NCBI GenBank assembly: GCA_902792115.1 | Contig: CADAYJ010000004.1 | Coordinates: forward strand, 1-57,736 | Direction: 5' to 3' | From: an uncultured Ruminococcus sp. | Lineage (GTDB): Bacteria > Bacillota > Clostridia > Oscillospirales > Acutalibacteraceae | Length of the DNA stretch: 57,736 nt | In this document: piece after piece, positions 34,975 to 44,142 of the stretch | How the letters are laid out: the number at the start of each line of letters is the position of its first letter | How positions within the stretch are numbered: position 1 is the stretch's first letter | The notes under the pieces: generated by a model | Databases searched by the model: none | Seen by the model: the letters and a program-made list of their open reading frames with translations, nothing else | What the model was told of the DNA's origin: nothing | Program-made: the position numbers and the translations under genes

Positions 34975-36621
34975 TCAGCCAAGCTCTTTCCAGATCTTTT
35001 TTCCCTCTGTTGCGAGGAAGAAAAGCTCCAGGAGCACGAGCGCAAGGAAGTAGGCGATGCAGATGCCGTAAGCCCAGAGGGAGGAGAAATCCTCCAGGTA
35101 TGCGCTCGGGATAATTGCGAGTGTGAAGGGGATCGCCGTGAAGAACATCGAGAGCAGCAGCGTGAAGATGACGCTCAGGCTCTGCTTGATAACTGTAATC
35201 TCGTTCGTCCAGTCGAAGCGCGGCAGCTTCAGGTTGACGCAGACTCCGAGGAAGCCCGAGAACATACACGCGAGCACCGGGATAAACACGATGAAAAGCA
35301 CGTCGATCACGCGAAGGTCGAGCACGATCGCGCTCGCGGCGGAGGTGAAGCACACGCCGGGCAGACAGACGATCGGCGCTAAAAGAGCCTTTGCGAAGAA
35401 GACCTTCATCGGATCGAGCGGAGTCGATTTGAGTATCCATATCGTTCTGCCCTCGAGCGAGACCGTCGGGGCGGTGACGTCGTTGAGCGTACAGGAAAGC
35501 GCGAGCGACGAGCCGATCGCAAGCCCGAGAAGGTTCGTTGAAGCGTCGGGGAAGAAGGTGGGCAGCCATTCGGAGATAACGCTTCCGCGCAGCAGTATGC
35601 CCACGCCGAGCAGGATAGCCATGATCGTGCTCATGCCGGCATTCATGACGTAGGACGGAAGGCTGAGAAAGTAGCCGACCTCCTTTTTTATGAGCGCCAG
35701 CTGTATGTTCGTCCTCCTGAGAGGCTTTCTCACATACTTCTTTTTCTTCATCGCCGTTTTGCGCGTGACGATCGCCGTGAAATGCCTTGAGAGGAACGCG
35801 GCGACTCCGGCAGAGACGGCGGCTGTGAGAGCGAGGATCGGGATTATCCCTGGGAACAGCGCCTTCAGGGAGTGTTCCGTGCTTGTGGCGAGACCGTACC
35901 AGAACAGGATATGAAGGTGCCCGGCAGTCCAGTCGGCGACACGGCTGATCTCGTTCATCAGGACTTCGATGATGTTTCCGAAGTTGACGATCACAAGGGA
36001 GAGCAGACCTACGGTCGCGAAGCCGAGGATAACGGTCATAAGGTTTTTGTTCGGGATCAGCTTCGCGAGCTTTCCGAGCAGATAGCCGATTATGCTTGCG
36101 AGAGCCGTGACGAGCATCGGGATCATCAGCGCGGAGATGATAAAATTGATAAATGTTATCACATTGTATCCGAAAAGGAGACCGTTTGCGACTCCCACGG
36201 GGATAAACAGAAGATTTGTGTATACGAAGTTGAGAAGATAGAGCGCGATCATTCGGCTCATCATGACGTCGAACGGCTTGATCGGCATACTCAGCAGAAG
36301 CTCGTTGTCCTTGGCGTCGTACAGGTACGACTGCGCCGCGAACACCGTGCCGATAAACGAGAATGCGCCGGACGTCACGAACGCCATCGGAAAATAAAGC
36401 CAGCCGCAGCCCTCGGAGCCCATCTGGAAGCCGAGCACCATCGCCATGCCGAACGAGAAGACCATCATAAAGCCGAAGGCGATCAGGATAACGCCGATTA
36501 TCAGCGCCGTGCCGATGTTGAAGCCCCTGCCCTTGGAGCTGCGTCCGCGCATGAAGCTGATCATAGACGAGATATCGCCGATGATCTTTATTTTGACGAG
36601 TTCAAAAACAGTTTTAGACAT
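34975..36621 (-). CDS. ABC-2 type transporter permease
   Basis: 548 residues with about 12 hydrophobic helices in two halves joined by a basic linker (residues about 295-310, TAMKKKKYVRKPLRR). ELLLSMPIKPFDVMMSRM and LEGRTIWILKSTPLDPMKVFFAK occur at equivalent places in each half, the pattern of ABC-2 permeases of the putative-exporter type. It works with the ATPase encoded just upstream; the start overlaps that gene by 8 bases and has GGAGGAG. Substrate unknown. Confidence 0.85.
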   Translation of the reverse strand: MSKTVFELVKIKIIGDISSMISFMRGRSSKGRGFNIGTALIIGVILIAFGFMMVFSFGMAMVLGFQMGSEGCGWLYFPMAFVTSGAFSFIGTVFAAQSYLYDAKDNELLLSMPIKPFDVMMSRMIALYLLNFVYTNLLFIPVGVANGLLFGYNVITFINFIISALMIPMLVTALASIIGYLLGKLAKLIPNKNLMTVILGFATVGLLSLVIVNFGNIIEVLMNEISRVADWTAGHLHILFWYGLATSTEHSLKALFPGIIPILALTAAVSAGVAAFLSRHFTAIVTRKTAMKKKKYVRKPLRRTNIQLALIKKEVGYFLSLPSYVMNAGMSTIMAILLGVGILLRGSVISEWLPTFFPDASTNLLGLAIGSSLALSCTLNDVTAPTVSLEGRTIWILKSTPLDPMKVFFAKALLAPIVCLPGVCFTSAASAIVLDLRVIDVLFIVFIPVLACMFSGFLGVCVNLKLPRFDWTNEITVIKQSLSVIFTLLLSMFFTAIPFTLAIIPSAYLEDFSSLWAYGICIAYFLALVLLELFFLATEGKKIWKELG

Positions 36622-37327
36622 TTTTCTCCTCCAGGCTAAGAAAGACGTCCTCGAGAGATGCGTTGCCGCGTACCTCGGCGGTCGTTCCGCTGGCGATCAG
36701 TCTTCCGCCGCTGATTATCGCGATCTTGTCGCAGAGCTTTTCGGCGACCTCAAGAACGTGAGTTGAGAAGAACACGGAAGCGCCGTCCTTGCAAGCCTCC
36801 TTCATTTCCTCTTTCATGCGGTGAGCCGCGACGGGATCAAGCCCGACGAACGGCTCGTCGAGCAGAACGAGCTTCGGCTTGTGCATAAACGCCGAGATAA
36901 GCGCGAGCTTCTGCTTCATGCCGTGGGAGTAGCTGTTGATCGGCTGCGCGAGATCCTTCGTGATGTCGAACATATCGGACAGCTTATGTATCTGCTCGTC
37001 GCGATCCTTCGGATCCATACCGTAGATATCGGCGACAAAGCCGAGGTATTTTATACCTGGCATGAAATCGTACAGATCGGGATTGTCGGGGAGATAGGAG
37101 AGCCTTTTCTTGCATTCGATCGGATTCTCCTTAATGGAGATGCCGTCAACGTATATCTCGCCCTGATCAAATTCAAGCAGACCGCAGCTGCACTTGATCG
37201 TCGTCGTTTTTCCGGCGCCGTTGTGACCGATAAAGCCGTATATCTCGCCGCTTTTTATCTCAAGACTGAGGTCGTCAACAGCGACCTTGTCCCCGTATCT
37301 CTTTGTAAGGTGTTCGATTTTAAGCAT
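36614..37327 (-). CDS. ABC transporter ATP-binding protein
   Basis: 237 residues. Walker A GHNGAGKTTT, Q-loop region YLPDNPDLYD, signature SYSHGMKQKL (a known variant of LSGGQ), Walker B LVLLDEPFVGLD and switch His in STHVLEVAE are all intact. Energises the following permease, likely as an exporter. ATG follows GGAGG; the in-frame start six codons upstream is not supported. The first gene of a two-gene operon. Confidence 0.95.
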   Translation of the reverse strand: MLKIEHLTKRYGDKVAVDDLSLEIKSGEIYGFIGHNGAGKTTTIKCSCGLLEFDQGEIYVDGISIKENPIECKKRLSYLPDNPDLYDFMPGIKYLGFVADIYGMDPKDRDEQIHKLSDMFDITKDLAQPINSYSHGMKQKLALISAFMHKPKLVLLDEPFVGLDPVAAHRMKEEMKEACKDGASVFFSTHVLEVAEKLCDKIAIISGGRLIASGTTAEVRGNASLEDVFLSLEEKNV

Positions 37328-37363
37328 AGCAAGCCTCCGCGCCAAAATGAATTATCACATACA

Positions 37364-37392
37364 ATTATAACATACTCCCGAGAGTGTTGTAA
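37364..37392 (-). promoter_or_regulatory. Promoter of the ABC operon with a palindrome in the spacer
   Basis: Minus strand TTACAA (37387-37392), 17-base spacer, perfect TATAAT (37364-37369). ACTC-n4-GAGT (37374-37385) sits between the two boxes and could bind a repressor. Confidence 0.65.
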
Positions 37393-37442
37393 AGCGGCGA
37401 AATGTAAACAATCAGGGCTTTTGGGAGAATGCTTTTTCCGCC

Positions 37443-37491
37443 GAAAAAAGGCGGACGGTTTGCCGAAAGATGATCTTTGGTCGCCGTCCGC
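37443..37491 (-). terminator. Terminator of trpBA
   Basis: Minus strand: GCGGACGG pairs with CCGTCCGC, nested around AAAGAT/ATCTTT, followed by six T. Confidence 0.9.
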
Positions 37492-37507
37492 GGTTTTGTG
37501 TATTATA

Positions 37508-38281
37508 TTATGCCTCGTCCAGTGCGTCTCTGATGCTCTTGACGAATGTATAGACAGGCTGTGAGGCGTTTTCGCCGTATTGACCGATGAGACTCACGAT
37601 CGCAGAGCCGACTATAACGCCGTCTGCCTTCTTCGCGATATCCTTTGCCTGCTGCGGCGTCGAGATGCCGAAGCCGACGGCGGCAGGCGTGTCGGTCGAT
37701 TCGCGTACCTTGGCGACCATCGCGCCGATGTCCGTTGTGATAGTGCTGCGCGTACCGGTAACGCCGAGCGACGATACGCAGTACACGAAGCCCTTTGCTT
37801 CCTTTGCGATCAGCGAGATCCTGTCCTCCGAGGTGGGGGCGATCAGCGAGATAAAGTCCACGCCGTACCGCTCGAAAACGTCTGAGAACTCGTGTTTTTC
37901 CTCAAACGGTACGTCGGGGAGGATAACGCCGCCGACGCCGATCTCGGCGCACGTCTTCGCAAAACGCTCGATGCCGTAGGAGAATACGACGTTTGCGTAC
38001 GTCATGAAAGCGAGCGGGATCTTCAGCTTCGGACGGACGCTGCGAACCATGTCGAATATCTTGTCGGTTGTGACGCCGCCGCTTAATGCTCTGATGTTTG
38101 CGCCCTGAATGACGGGGCCTTCGGCGGTCGGATCGGAGAAGGGTATGCCAAGCTCGATGAGGTCTACTCCGCCCTTCTCCATCTCGACGAGCAGCTTCTC
38201 CGTTACATCAAGGTCCGGATCGCCGCACGTTAAGAATGCCACGAATGCTTTTCTGCTTTTGAACGCATCTGATATTTTCAT
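37508..38281 (-). CDS. trpA: Tryptophan synthase alpha chain
   Basis: 257 residues. Cleaves indole-3-glycerol phosphate to indole, which tunnels to TrpB. Catalytic Glu in ELGIPFSDP (Glu43) is present. The second acidic residue, Asp60 in Salmonella (ADGP), is Glu54 here (TAEGPVIQG), a change I believe is widespread in Firmicutes. [10 protein letters not shown] and the phosphate loop VGFGIS follow. Its ATG overlaps the trpB stop by four bases. A strong terminator follows directly, so no other trp gene is in this operon. Confidence 0.96.
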   Translation of the reverse strand: MKISDAFKSRKAFVAFLTCGDPDLDVTEKLLVEMEKGGVDLIELGIPFSDPTAEGPVIQGANIRALSGGVTTDKIFDMVRSVRPKLKIPLAFMTYANVVFSYGIERFAKTCAEIGVGGVILPDVPFEEKHEFSDVFERYGVDFISLIAPTSEDRISLIAKEAKGFVYCVSSLGVTGTRSTITTDIGAMVAKVRESTDTPAAVGFGISTPQQAKDIAKKADGVIVGSAIVSLIGQYGENASQPVYTFVKSIRDALDEA

Positions 38282-39462
38282 TCCGAAATGTCCTCCCCTC
38301 TGTATCTTGCAATAGCGGCGCAGTCCTTGTCGCCTCTGCCGGAAATATTGACGACGATGATCTGATCCTTGTCCATCGTCGGAGCGAGCTTCATAACGTG
38401 GGCGAGCGCGTGGGAGCTTTCGATAGCGGGGATAATGCCCTCCGTCTTTGAAAGGTACTCAAACGCCTCGACGGCCTCGTCGTCCGTGACCGGAACGTAT
38501 TCCGCCCTGCCCGTGTCGTGAAGGTTTGCGTGCTCGGGGCCGATGCCCGGGTAGTCAAGACCTGCCGAGATCGAATATACAGGCGCGATCTGACCGTACT
38601 CGTCCTGGCAGAAGTAGCTCTTCATGCCGTGGAATATTCCGAGCTTGCCGGTAGCGATCGTTGCCGCCGTTTCAAACGTGTCTGCGCCTCTGCCTGCCGC
38701 CTCGCAGCCGATAAGGCGGACGCCCGGTTCGCCTATGAAGTGGTAGAACGCGCCGATCGCGTTGGAGCCGCCGCCGACACACGCCACGACTGCGTCGGGG
38801 AGCTTGCCTTCCTTCTCCATGATCTGCTGCTTTATTTCCTTAGATATAACGGCCTGAAAATCGCGCACGATCGTCGGGAACGGGTGAGGCCCCATGACGG
38901 AGCCGAGGACGTAGTGCGTGTCGTCGATACGTTTGGTCCACTCTCTCATAGCCTCGTTCACGGCGTCCTTGAGCGTTGCCGTGCCGGAATCGACCGCGTT
39001 CACCTTCGCTCCGAGAAGACGCATCTTGTATACGTTGAGAGCCTGGCGCTTCGTGTCCTCCCTGCCCATAAAGATCTCGCACTCCATGCCGAAAAGAGCG
39101 GCTGCCGTCGCCGTTGCGACGCCGTGCTGACCGGCTCCCGTCTCCGCGATAACGCGCGTCTTGCCCATCTTCTTGGCGAGAAGCACCTGACCGAGAACGT
39201 TGTTGATCTTGTGTGCGCCCGTGTGGTTCAGATCCTCGCGCTTCAGATAGATTTTCGCACCGCCGAGATCCTCCGTCATTTTCCTTGCGAAGTAAAGGCG
39301 CGACGGCCTGCCTGCGTACTCGTTCAGCAGCTGAGTAAGCTCGCGGTTGAAATCCTCGTCGTCCTTGCAGCGGTCGTAAGCCTGCTCAAGCTCGTTGACG
39401 GCGTTCATGAGCGTTTCGGGGATATACTGCCCTCCGTGAATACCGAATCTTCCTTTTGACAT
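38278..39462 (-). CDS. trpB: Tryptophan synthase beta chain
   Basis: 394 residues. Joins indole and serine with pyridoxal phosphate. The Schiff-base Lys is Lys85 in [22 protein letters not shown] binds the cofactor phosphate; [12 protein letters not shown] contains the catalytic Glu. Length is normal and the N-terminal communication region is present, so it is the TrpB1 type that pairs with TrpA. GGAG precedes the ATG. Expression is governed by the tryptophan T-box upstream. Confidence 0.98.
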   Translation of the reverse strand: MSKGRFGIHGGQYIPETLMNAVNELEQAYDRCKDDEDFNRELTQLLNEYAGRPSRLYFARKMTEDLGGAKIYLKREDLNHTGAHKINNVLGQVLLAKKMGKTRVIAETGAGQHGVATATAAALFGMECEIFMGREDTKRQALNVYKMRLLGAKVNAVDSGTATLKDAVNEAMREWTKRIDDTHYVLGSVMGPHPFPTIVRDFQAVISKEIKQQIMEKEGKLPDAVVACVGGGSNAIGAFYHFIGEPGVRLIGCEAAGRGADTFETAATIATGKLGIFHGMKSYFCQDEYGQIAPVYSISAGLDYPGIGPEHANLHDTGRAEYVPVTDDEAVEAFEYLSKTEGIIPAIESSHALAHVMKLAPTMDKDQIIVVNISGRGDKDCAAIARYRGEDISE

Positions 39463-39510
39463 AACACTTCAACTCCTTGATAATAAAACGATTTCCGTGC
39501 CTGCGAGGGC

Positions 39511-39798
39511 AAAACAAAAACCGCCCTCAACAGACCTGCGATCTGTCAAGGACGGATAAAAATCACCCGTGGTGCCACCTTGATTCACGGTTTGAACCGT
39601 GCTCTCTGCGGGATACCTGCATATCCCCGGCTACTGACGTAAGCCCACACGTCGCGGAATAATAAGCGAAGCACGCCGTTCACCGCGCCCTCAGCGAACC
39701 ATTATAATAAGCAGTTACGATCCGGCTCTCAGCACCCCGGACTCTCTGTGCGCTCTTTTCCTATTTTTACTCTCGCCTCAACGGTTTGATTTAGTTGT
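39511..39798 (-). promoter_or_regulatory. Tryptophan T-box leader of trpBA
   Basis: The T-box string AGGTGGCACCACGGGT lies at 39565-39580 (minus). Stem I carries AGTA-containing and AGAGAG landmarks, and the specifier loop reads ATAATGG followed by T and TCGC pairing with GCGA, so the specifier is TGG (39699-39701), Trp. A 14-bp terminator (39521-39555) with a T run follows. Uncharged tRNA-Trp should favour the antiterminator and turn trpBA on. tRNA-Trp is encoded at 57521. Confidence 0.92.
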
Positions 39799-39804
39799 GG
39801 TTTT

Positions 39805-39833
39805 ATGTTAGCACGTTTCAGGGCAAAAGTCAA
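39805..39833 (-). promoter_or_regulatory. Promoter of the trp T-box transcript
   Basis: Minus strand TTGACT (39828-39833), 17-base spacer, TAACAT (39805-39810). Confidence 0.65.
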
Positions 39834-39921
39834 GAAGATTTTAAAAATTTCCGGGATGTCTTTTGCGGCGGAAAAAGGAGAGCCGCTTTGCGCCTTAGAA
39901 GAAGAAACTTGGAAATTTCTA

Positions 39922-39948
39922 TTGACATTATTACGAATTTGTTATAAT
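39922..39948 (+). promoter_or_regulatory. Promoter of the 40080 membrane-protein gene
   Basis: Perfect TTGACA (39922-39927) and TATAAT (39943-39948) with a short 15-base spacer; TAATAT at 39946-39951 gives 18. Leader of about 125 bases contains a GCGCC/GGCGC hairpin near 40042. Confidence 0.55.
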
Positions 39949-40079
39949 ATTGTACTTGGCGGATAGGCTTCTCGGAGCAGATCGCTTTGACGCTGACGCT
40001 TTAGTTGTATATCGCCCCGGCGAAAGGGGCTTTTAAAAAGTGCGCCTTTGCGGCGCAGTCGGAAAGGACGTATTATTCT

Positions 40080-41249
40080 ATGAAGATAAGGGCGAGCTGG
40101 GCAGCGTTTCTGCCCGTGGCGGTAGGCGCCGTGTTTTTGCACGTATACTACCTGTTTTTCATCGGCGGCGAGGCAGTAACACAGCCTCTTTACGGAGAGT
40201 ATTCTCTTCTTGTCAACAAGACGACGGAGCCGGAGATCATCGCGATACTTGCGGCGGTGCTGCTTGTTCTCGCGTCGTTCTTTTCGCTTATCGACCGCAA
40301 GACAGCGCCGTACTGTGATATCAAGGGCGCGCCGCTGAGCGGACTTTTCCTGATCGCCTCCGGACTGCTGCTCGGCATGGACGGAGTTGTAAAGCTGATG
40401 AGCCTGCTCTCCTCAGGCGACAAAAAGGCGATCATGATCGCGTATTACGCCGTATGCCTGGCTGCTGCGTTTATATTTGCGATAGTCGGAATGGGGCTGA
40501 TCGTAGGCTTCAATATTTCAAAGAAGATCCGCGTTCTTATGCTTGTTCCCACCTTATGGGGTTCGCTGAACATGGTGCTGTCCTTCGGCTCGCACCGCCG
40601 CGAGGCTTCCTCGTTCGCGTTCTTTGATACGTTTGTGTGGGTAACGATGACGCTTTTCCTTTTCTACAATGCGATGGTACTCTGCGGCGTAGAGATCCAG
40701 AACCCCGTCAAGTCTTCCTTCGTATGGGGACTTCCGTTCGTCCTTTATGCGGCGATCTACGTTATCACCGAGGTCAATGCTTCCGTGCGCGAGCTTGGCA
40801 CGTTTGATTTCACAAAGCTCGTTCAGCCGATGATGGTCGCAGCTCTCGGACTTTACGCGCTGTTTTCGCTTTTCAGGCTCTCTGCCTGCATGATCACGAA
40901 GGAGCAGGAGCAGGCGCTTGAGGACGCAAGCGCGGGCAAGGGCGCCTCTAAGAATAAGAAAAAGAAGAAGGCAGAGGAAGCAGAAGAGGACGAGCCGGAG
41001 GCTGCTTACGGCGTAGGCAGCACAAAGTACGTAACGGCGGAGTTCGAGAAGATCAGGATCGAGAAGGCAGCGAAGAAGGCTATGGAGCGCACCGGCGCGA
41101 TCCCTCAGGACGAGGACGACGAGGAGGGCGAATCCCTCTCGACGCTCGACAAGATAGATCAGCTCATTCAGGAGCTTTCCGACGACACACAGTCTCAGCC
41201 CCAGCAGAAGCAGAAGAAAAAGGGCGAGAAGAGCAAGAAGAAAAAATAA
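40080..41249 (+). CDS. Polytopic membrane protein with charged cytoplasmic tail
   Basis: 389 residues from ATG 40080 behind GGAAAGGA. Seven to eight hydrophobic helices run from residue 5 to about 275. The last 110 residues are highly charged: a run of Lys (NKKKKKKAEEAEEDEPEA), acidic stretches and a final QKQKKKGEKSKKKK. No family recognised. Followed by a strong terminator, so monocistronic. The tail suggests interaction with nucleic acid or acidic lipid, but that is speculation. Confidence 0.75.
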   Translation: MKIRASWAAFLPVAVGAVFLHVYYLFFIGGEAVTQPLYGEYSLLVNKTTEPEIIAILAAVLLVLASFFSLIDRKTAPYCDIKGAPLSGLFLIASGLLLGMDGVVKLMSLLSSGDKKAIMIAYYAVCLAAAFIFAIVGMGLIVGFNISKKIRVLMLVPTLWGSLNMVLSFGSHRREASSFAFFDTFVWVTMTLFLFYNAMVLCGVEIQNPVKSSFVWGLPFVLYAAIYVITEVNASVRELGTFDFTKLVQPMMVAALGLYALFSLFRLSACMITKEQEQALEDASAGKGASKNKKKKKAEEAEEDEPEAAYGVGSTKYVTAEFEKIRIEKAAKKAMERTGAIPQDEDDEEGESLSTLDKIDQLIQELSDDTQSQPQQKQKKKGEKSKKKK

Positions 41250-41260
41250 TGAGCAAATAC

Positions 41261-41297
41261 ACAGCCGCGGCGTGCAAAAGCGAACCGCGGCTGTTTC
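41261..41297 (+). terminator. Terminator of the 40080 gene
   Basis: ACAGCCGCGG (41261-41270) pairs with CCGCGGCTGT (41285-41294), followed by TTT. Confidence 0.8.
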
Positions 41298-41326
41298 ATA
41301 TGATAGCTTCAAATGACCGCAAAGAG

Positions 41327-41354
41327 CAACGGGCACCCGCGAGAGTGCCCGTTG
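41327..41354 (-). terminator. Terminator of thrS
   Basis: CAACGGGCAC pairs with GTGCCCGTTG; the tail on the minus strand is only moderately T rich. Confidence 0.65.
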
Positions 41355-41410
41355 TATTTATATTTGCGGATCAAAAGCCGAAACGAATCGTGAATACGGG
41401 AGACAGCAGC

Positions 41411-43351
41411 TTACAGCGCTTTCGTCTCGATCTCCTCCGTTGCCTTCGCGAGGAAATCCCCGACCGTCATGGCGCCGATATCGCCCTGTTTTCTGGAGCG
41501 GACGGAGATCACATTGCCCTCGATATCCTTATCGCCGCAAAGAATCATGTAAGGCACTTTTTCAAGCTGAGCTTCTCTGATCTTGTAGCCGATCTTTTCG
41601 CTTCTGTCGTCCACCTCGACGCGGAGTCCCTTTTCCTCGAGCTTCGCCTTGACCTCGTAGATGTAGTCGAGGTGTCTGTCTGCGATGGGCAGCAGCTTCA
41701 CCTGAACGGGTGCGAGCCACATCGGGAACGCGCCGGCGTACTTCTCGATAAGCAGCGCAAGTGTTCTCTCGTAGCAGCCGATTGACGTTCTGTGGATAAT
41801 ATACGGGTTCTTCTTCGTGCCGTCCTTATCGACGTACTCCATGCCGAATTTCTCCGCGAGCATCTGGTCGATCTGGATCGTGATGAGTGTGTCCTCCTTG
41901 CCGTGGACGTTTTTGATCTGGATATCGAGCTTCGGGCCGTAGAAGGCAGCCTCGCCGATGCCGATCTTGTACTTCACGCCGAGATCGTCGAGAATATTCT
42001 TCATAACGCCCTGCGCCTCGTCCCACTGCTCCTGAGTGCCGATGTACTTCGAGCGGTCGTTCGGATCCCACTGGGAGAAGCGGTACGATACGTCCTCGTA
42101 AAGACCGAGCGTTTTAAGCATGAACGTCGTAAGCTCCAGGCATCTTCTGAACTCGTCCTCAAGCTGATCGGGGCGGCACATGAGATGTCCCTCGGATATC
42201 GTGAACTGGCGGACGCGGATAAGACCGTGCATCTCGCCGCTCGCCTCGTTGCGGAAGAGGGTGGACGTCTCGTTGTAGCGCAGCGGAAGATCGCGGTACG
42301 AGCGCTGCTTGTTGAGGTATGCCTGATACTGGAACGGGCAGGTCATCGGACGGAGCGCGTAGACCTCCTTGTCCTTCTCCTCGTCTCCGAGGACGAACAT
42401 ACCGTCCTTGTAGTGATCCCAGTGGCCGGAGATCTTGTAAAGGTCGGACTTCGCCATGAACGGCGTCTTCGTGAGCTGCCAGCCGCGCTTCTGCTCCTCG
42501 TCCTCGACGAAGCGCTGCAAAAGCTGGATAACCCTTGCGCCCTTGGGGAGCATGATCGGAAGGCCCTGACCGATGTAATCTACCGTCGTGAAGAGGCCCA
42601 GCTCGCGGCCGAGCTTGTTGTGGTCGCGCTTCTTAGCCTCCTCGACCTTCGCGAGGTGCTCCTCGAGCATAGAAGCCTTCGGGAACGCCGTACCGTATAC
42701 GCGGCAGAGCTGAGCGTTGTTCGCGTCGCCGCGCCAGTAAGCGCCCGTGCAGGCCGTGAGCTTAACTGCCTTGATGGGGGAGACGTTCATAAGGTGCGGA
42801 CCGGCGCAGAGGTCGGTGAAATCGCCCTGCTTGTAGAAGGAGATATTCTCGCCCTTGTCGGAGTGCTCTTTAGCAAGCTCTACCTTGTAAGGCTCGCCCA
42901 TCTCTTCGAGCAGCCTGACAGCCTCGTCGGGAGCAAGCTCGAAGCGCTCGACCTCGACGCCGCTCTTGACGATCGCCTTCATTTCCTTTGTGATCGCTTC
43001 AAGATCCTCGGGAGAGAACGGCTTTTCTACGTCGAAATCGTAGTAGAAGCCGTCGTCGATAGCGGGGCCGATCGCGAGCTTAGCGTTCGGGTACAGGTGC
43101 TTTACAGCCTGCGCGAGAACGTGGGAAGCCGTGTGCCAGAATGCCTTTTTGCCGTCGTCGTCGTCGAACGTCACAAGCTCGAGCCTGCAGTCATTAGGGA
43201 GCGGAGTTCTCAGGTCGCACACAACGTCATTGACGCGCGCGGCGCAGCACGCCTTGTACAGCCCCATGCTTATGGATTTTGCGATTTCGGCGGGCGTGAT
43301 GTTGTCTTCATACTGATTGACAACGCCGCCTTTAAGTTCAACATTGATCAT
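41411..43351 (-). CDS. thrS: Threonyl-tRNA synthetase
   Basis: 646 residues with TGS domain (residues 1-60), editing domain (HTASHVLAQAVKHLYP) and class II core. Zinc ligands are Cys in RPMTCPFQYQAY, His in TISEGHLMC and His in IIHRTSIGCYERTLALLIE; the CPFQ form is a divergent subtype of the usual CPGH. A C-terminal anticodon domain follows. Its ATG overlaps the stop of a small membrane ORF by four bases, so translation is coupled to it. Expression is controlled by the threonine T-box further upstream. Confidence 0.97.
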   Translation of the reverse strand: MINVELKGGVVNQYEDNITPAEIAKSISMGLYKACCAARVNDVVCDLRTPLPNDCRLELVTFDDDDGKKAFWHTASHVLAQAVKHLYPNAKLAIGPAIDDGFYYDFDVEKPFSPEDLEAITKEMKAIVKSGVEVERFELAPDEAVRLLEEMGEPYKVELAKEHSDKGENISFYKQGDFTDLCAGPHLMNVSPIKAVKLTACTGAYWRGDANNAQLCRVYGTAFPKASMLEEHLAKVEEAKKRDHNKLGRELGLFTTVDYIGQGLPIMLPKGARVIQLLQRFVEDEEQKRGWQLTKTPFMAKSDLYKISGHWDHYKDGMFVLGDEEKDKEVYALRPMTCPFQYQAYLNKQRSYRDLPLRYNETSTLFRNEASGEMHGLIRVRQFTISEGHLMCRPDQLEDEFRRCLELTTFMLKTLGLYEDVSYRFSQWDPNDRSKYIGTQEQWDEAQGVMKNILDDLGVKYKIGIGEAAFYGPKLDIQIKNVHGKEDTLITIQIDQMLAEKFGMEYVDKDGTKKNPYIIHRTSIGCYERTLALLIEKYAGAFPMWLAPVQVKLLPIADRHLDYIYEVKAKLEEKGLRVEVDDRSEKIGYKIREAQLEKVPYMILCGDKDIEGNVISVRSRKQGDIGAMTVGDFLAKATEEIETKAL

Positions 43352-43632
43352 TTTAAAACACCTCTATATAAAAAAATTAAATCAATCGGATTGCAGATTT
43401 TTGAATTTGAAGTCGTTACGTCATAATCGCCGATGCGTGCTGTAAGCTGCTGCGCACACGAGCGGCGACGGAGCTTTCTTGCAAGGGGCGGCGCCGTGAT
43501 TAAGGCGGCTGCCAATACAGCAGGTCCGGCGTAAAAACATGATCTGACCATATACATTACGTATGGGAAAAGCCAAAGCAGCGGAATGAGGATTATTGCA
43601 ATAATAATATACAAGGTATCTCTTTTTACCAT
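43348..43632 (-). CDS. Small membrane ORF between the Thr T-box and thrS
   Basis: 94 residues. MVKRDTLYIIIAIILIPLLW begins one to two hydrophobic helices (residues 8-28 and 36-50), then a basic segment (ARKLRRRS) and a polar tail. GGGAGG lies eight bases before the ATG, and the TGA overlaps the thrS ATG, so this is the first gene translated from the T-box mRNA. thrS itself has AGAGGTG close to its start. I do not recognise the protein; it may be a leader ORF that couples translation or a genuine small membrane protein. Confidence 0.65.
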   Translation of the reverse strand: MVKRDTLYIIIAIILIPLLWLFPYVMYMVRSCFYAGPAVLAAALITAPPLARKLRRRSCAQQLTARIGDYDVTTSNSKICNPIDLIFLYRGVLK

Positions 43633-43643
43633 AGATCAGCCTC

Positions 43644-43904
43644 CCTCAAAAAACAAAAACTGCGTCCCTGCAAAAAGGGACGCAGCAATACTTACGCGCG
43701 TGGTTCCACCCAATTTCAGCATTGAAAATAACAACAATGCCCTCATTGCGACATATAACGGTGTCAGCCGTTCCGGCTTGTTACTGCCGGACTCTCGGAG
43801 GTGGTGTGCTATTCTGCCGCATTTACAGGCGCTTACAGCCCATGACGCCCGTTCTCTGAAAATGCTTCTGCAAAAAGCCGTCCTCGTCAGCGATTTTTTG
43901 TATT
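43644..43904 (-). promoter_or_regulatory. Threonine T-box leader
   Basis: T-box string GGGTGGAACCACGCG (minus) near 43695-43709. Stem I has the AGAGAACGGGCG landmark; the specifier loop gives ACC (43803-43805) followed by A and CCTC pairing with GAGG, so it reads threonine. The terminator is a 9-bp stem (43660-43668 with 43677-43685) and a T run at 43644-43659. Confidence 0.92.
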
Positions 43905-43910
43905 GTAAAC

Positions 43911-43939
43911 ATGGTATCACAAATGTTTTCCGTTGTCAA
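43911..43939 (-). promoter_or_regulatory. Promoter of the thrS T-box transcript
   Basis: Minus strand TTGACA (43934-43939), 17-base spacer, TACCAT (43911-43916). Confidence 0.7.
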
Positions 43940-44032
43940 TAGAAAAATTACATGAGATTTTTTACAGTCTGCGCCGAGCTTTTTACACTTTTACAGCCAA
44001 TGATGAAATTTTGTAAATTTTTGAATTAATAC

Positions 44033-44061
44033 TTGTACTCTCGTCGGTTTTAGTTTATAAT
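44033..44061 (+). promoter_or_regulatory. Promoter of the mreBCD-mrdA operon
   Basis: TTGTAC (44033-44038), 17-base spacer, perfect TATAAT (44056-44061). Transcription starts near 44068, so no upstream coding start for mreB could be on this transcript beyond about 75 bases. Confidence 0.7.
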
Positions 44062-44142
44062 AGATACATAAATGTAATTTTTTAAAAACATCAGTGTAAC
44101 GGTTGTAAAACGCTCGTCTACCTCAAGGGGAAGGGAGTCGTT

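Noticed and set aside
41792..43426. 544-residue frame antisense to thrS
   Set aside because: Artefact of regular codon use in thrS; no initiation signals.
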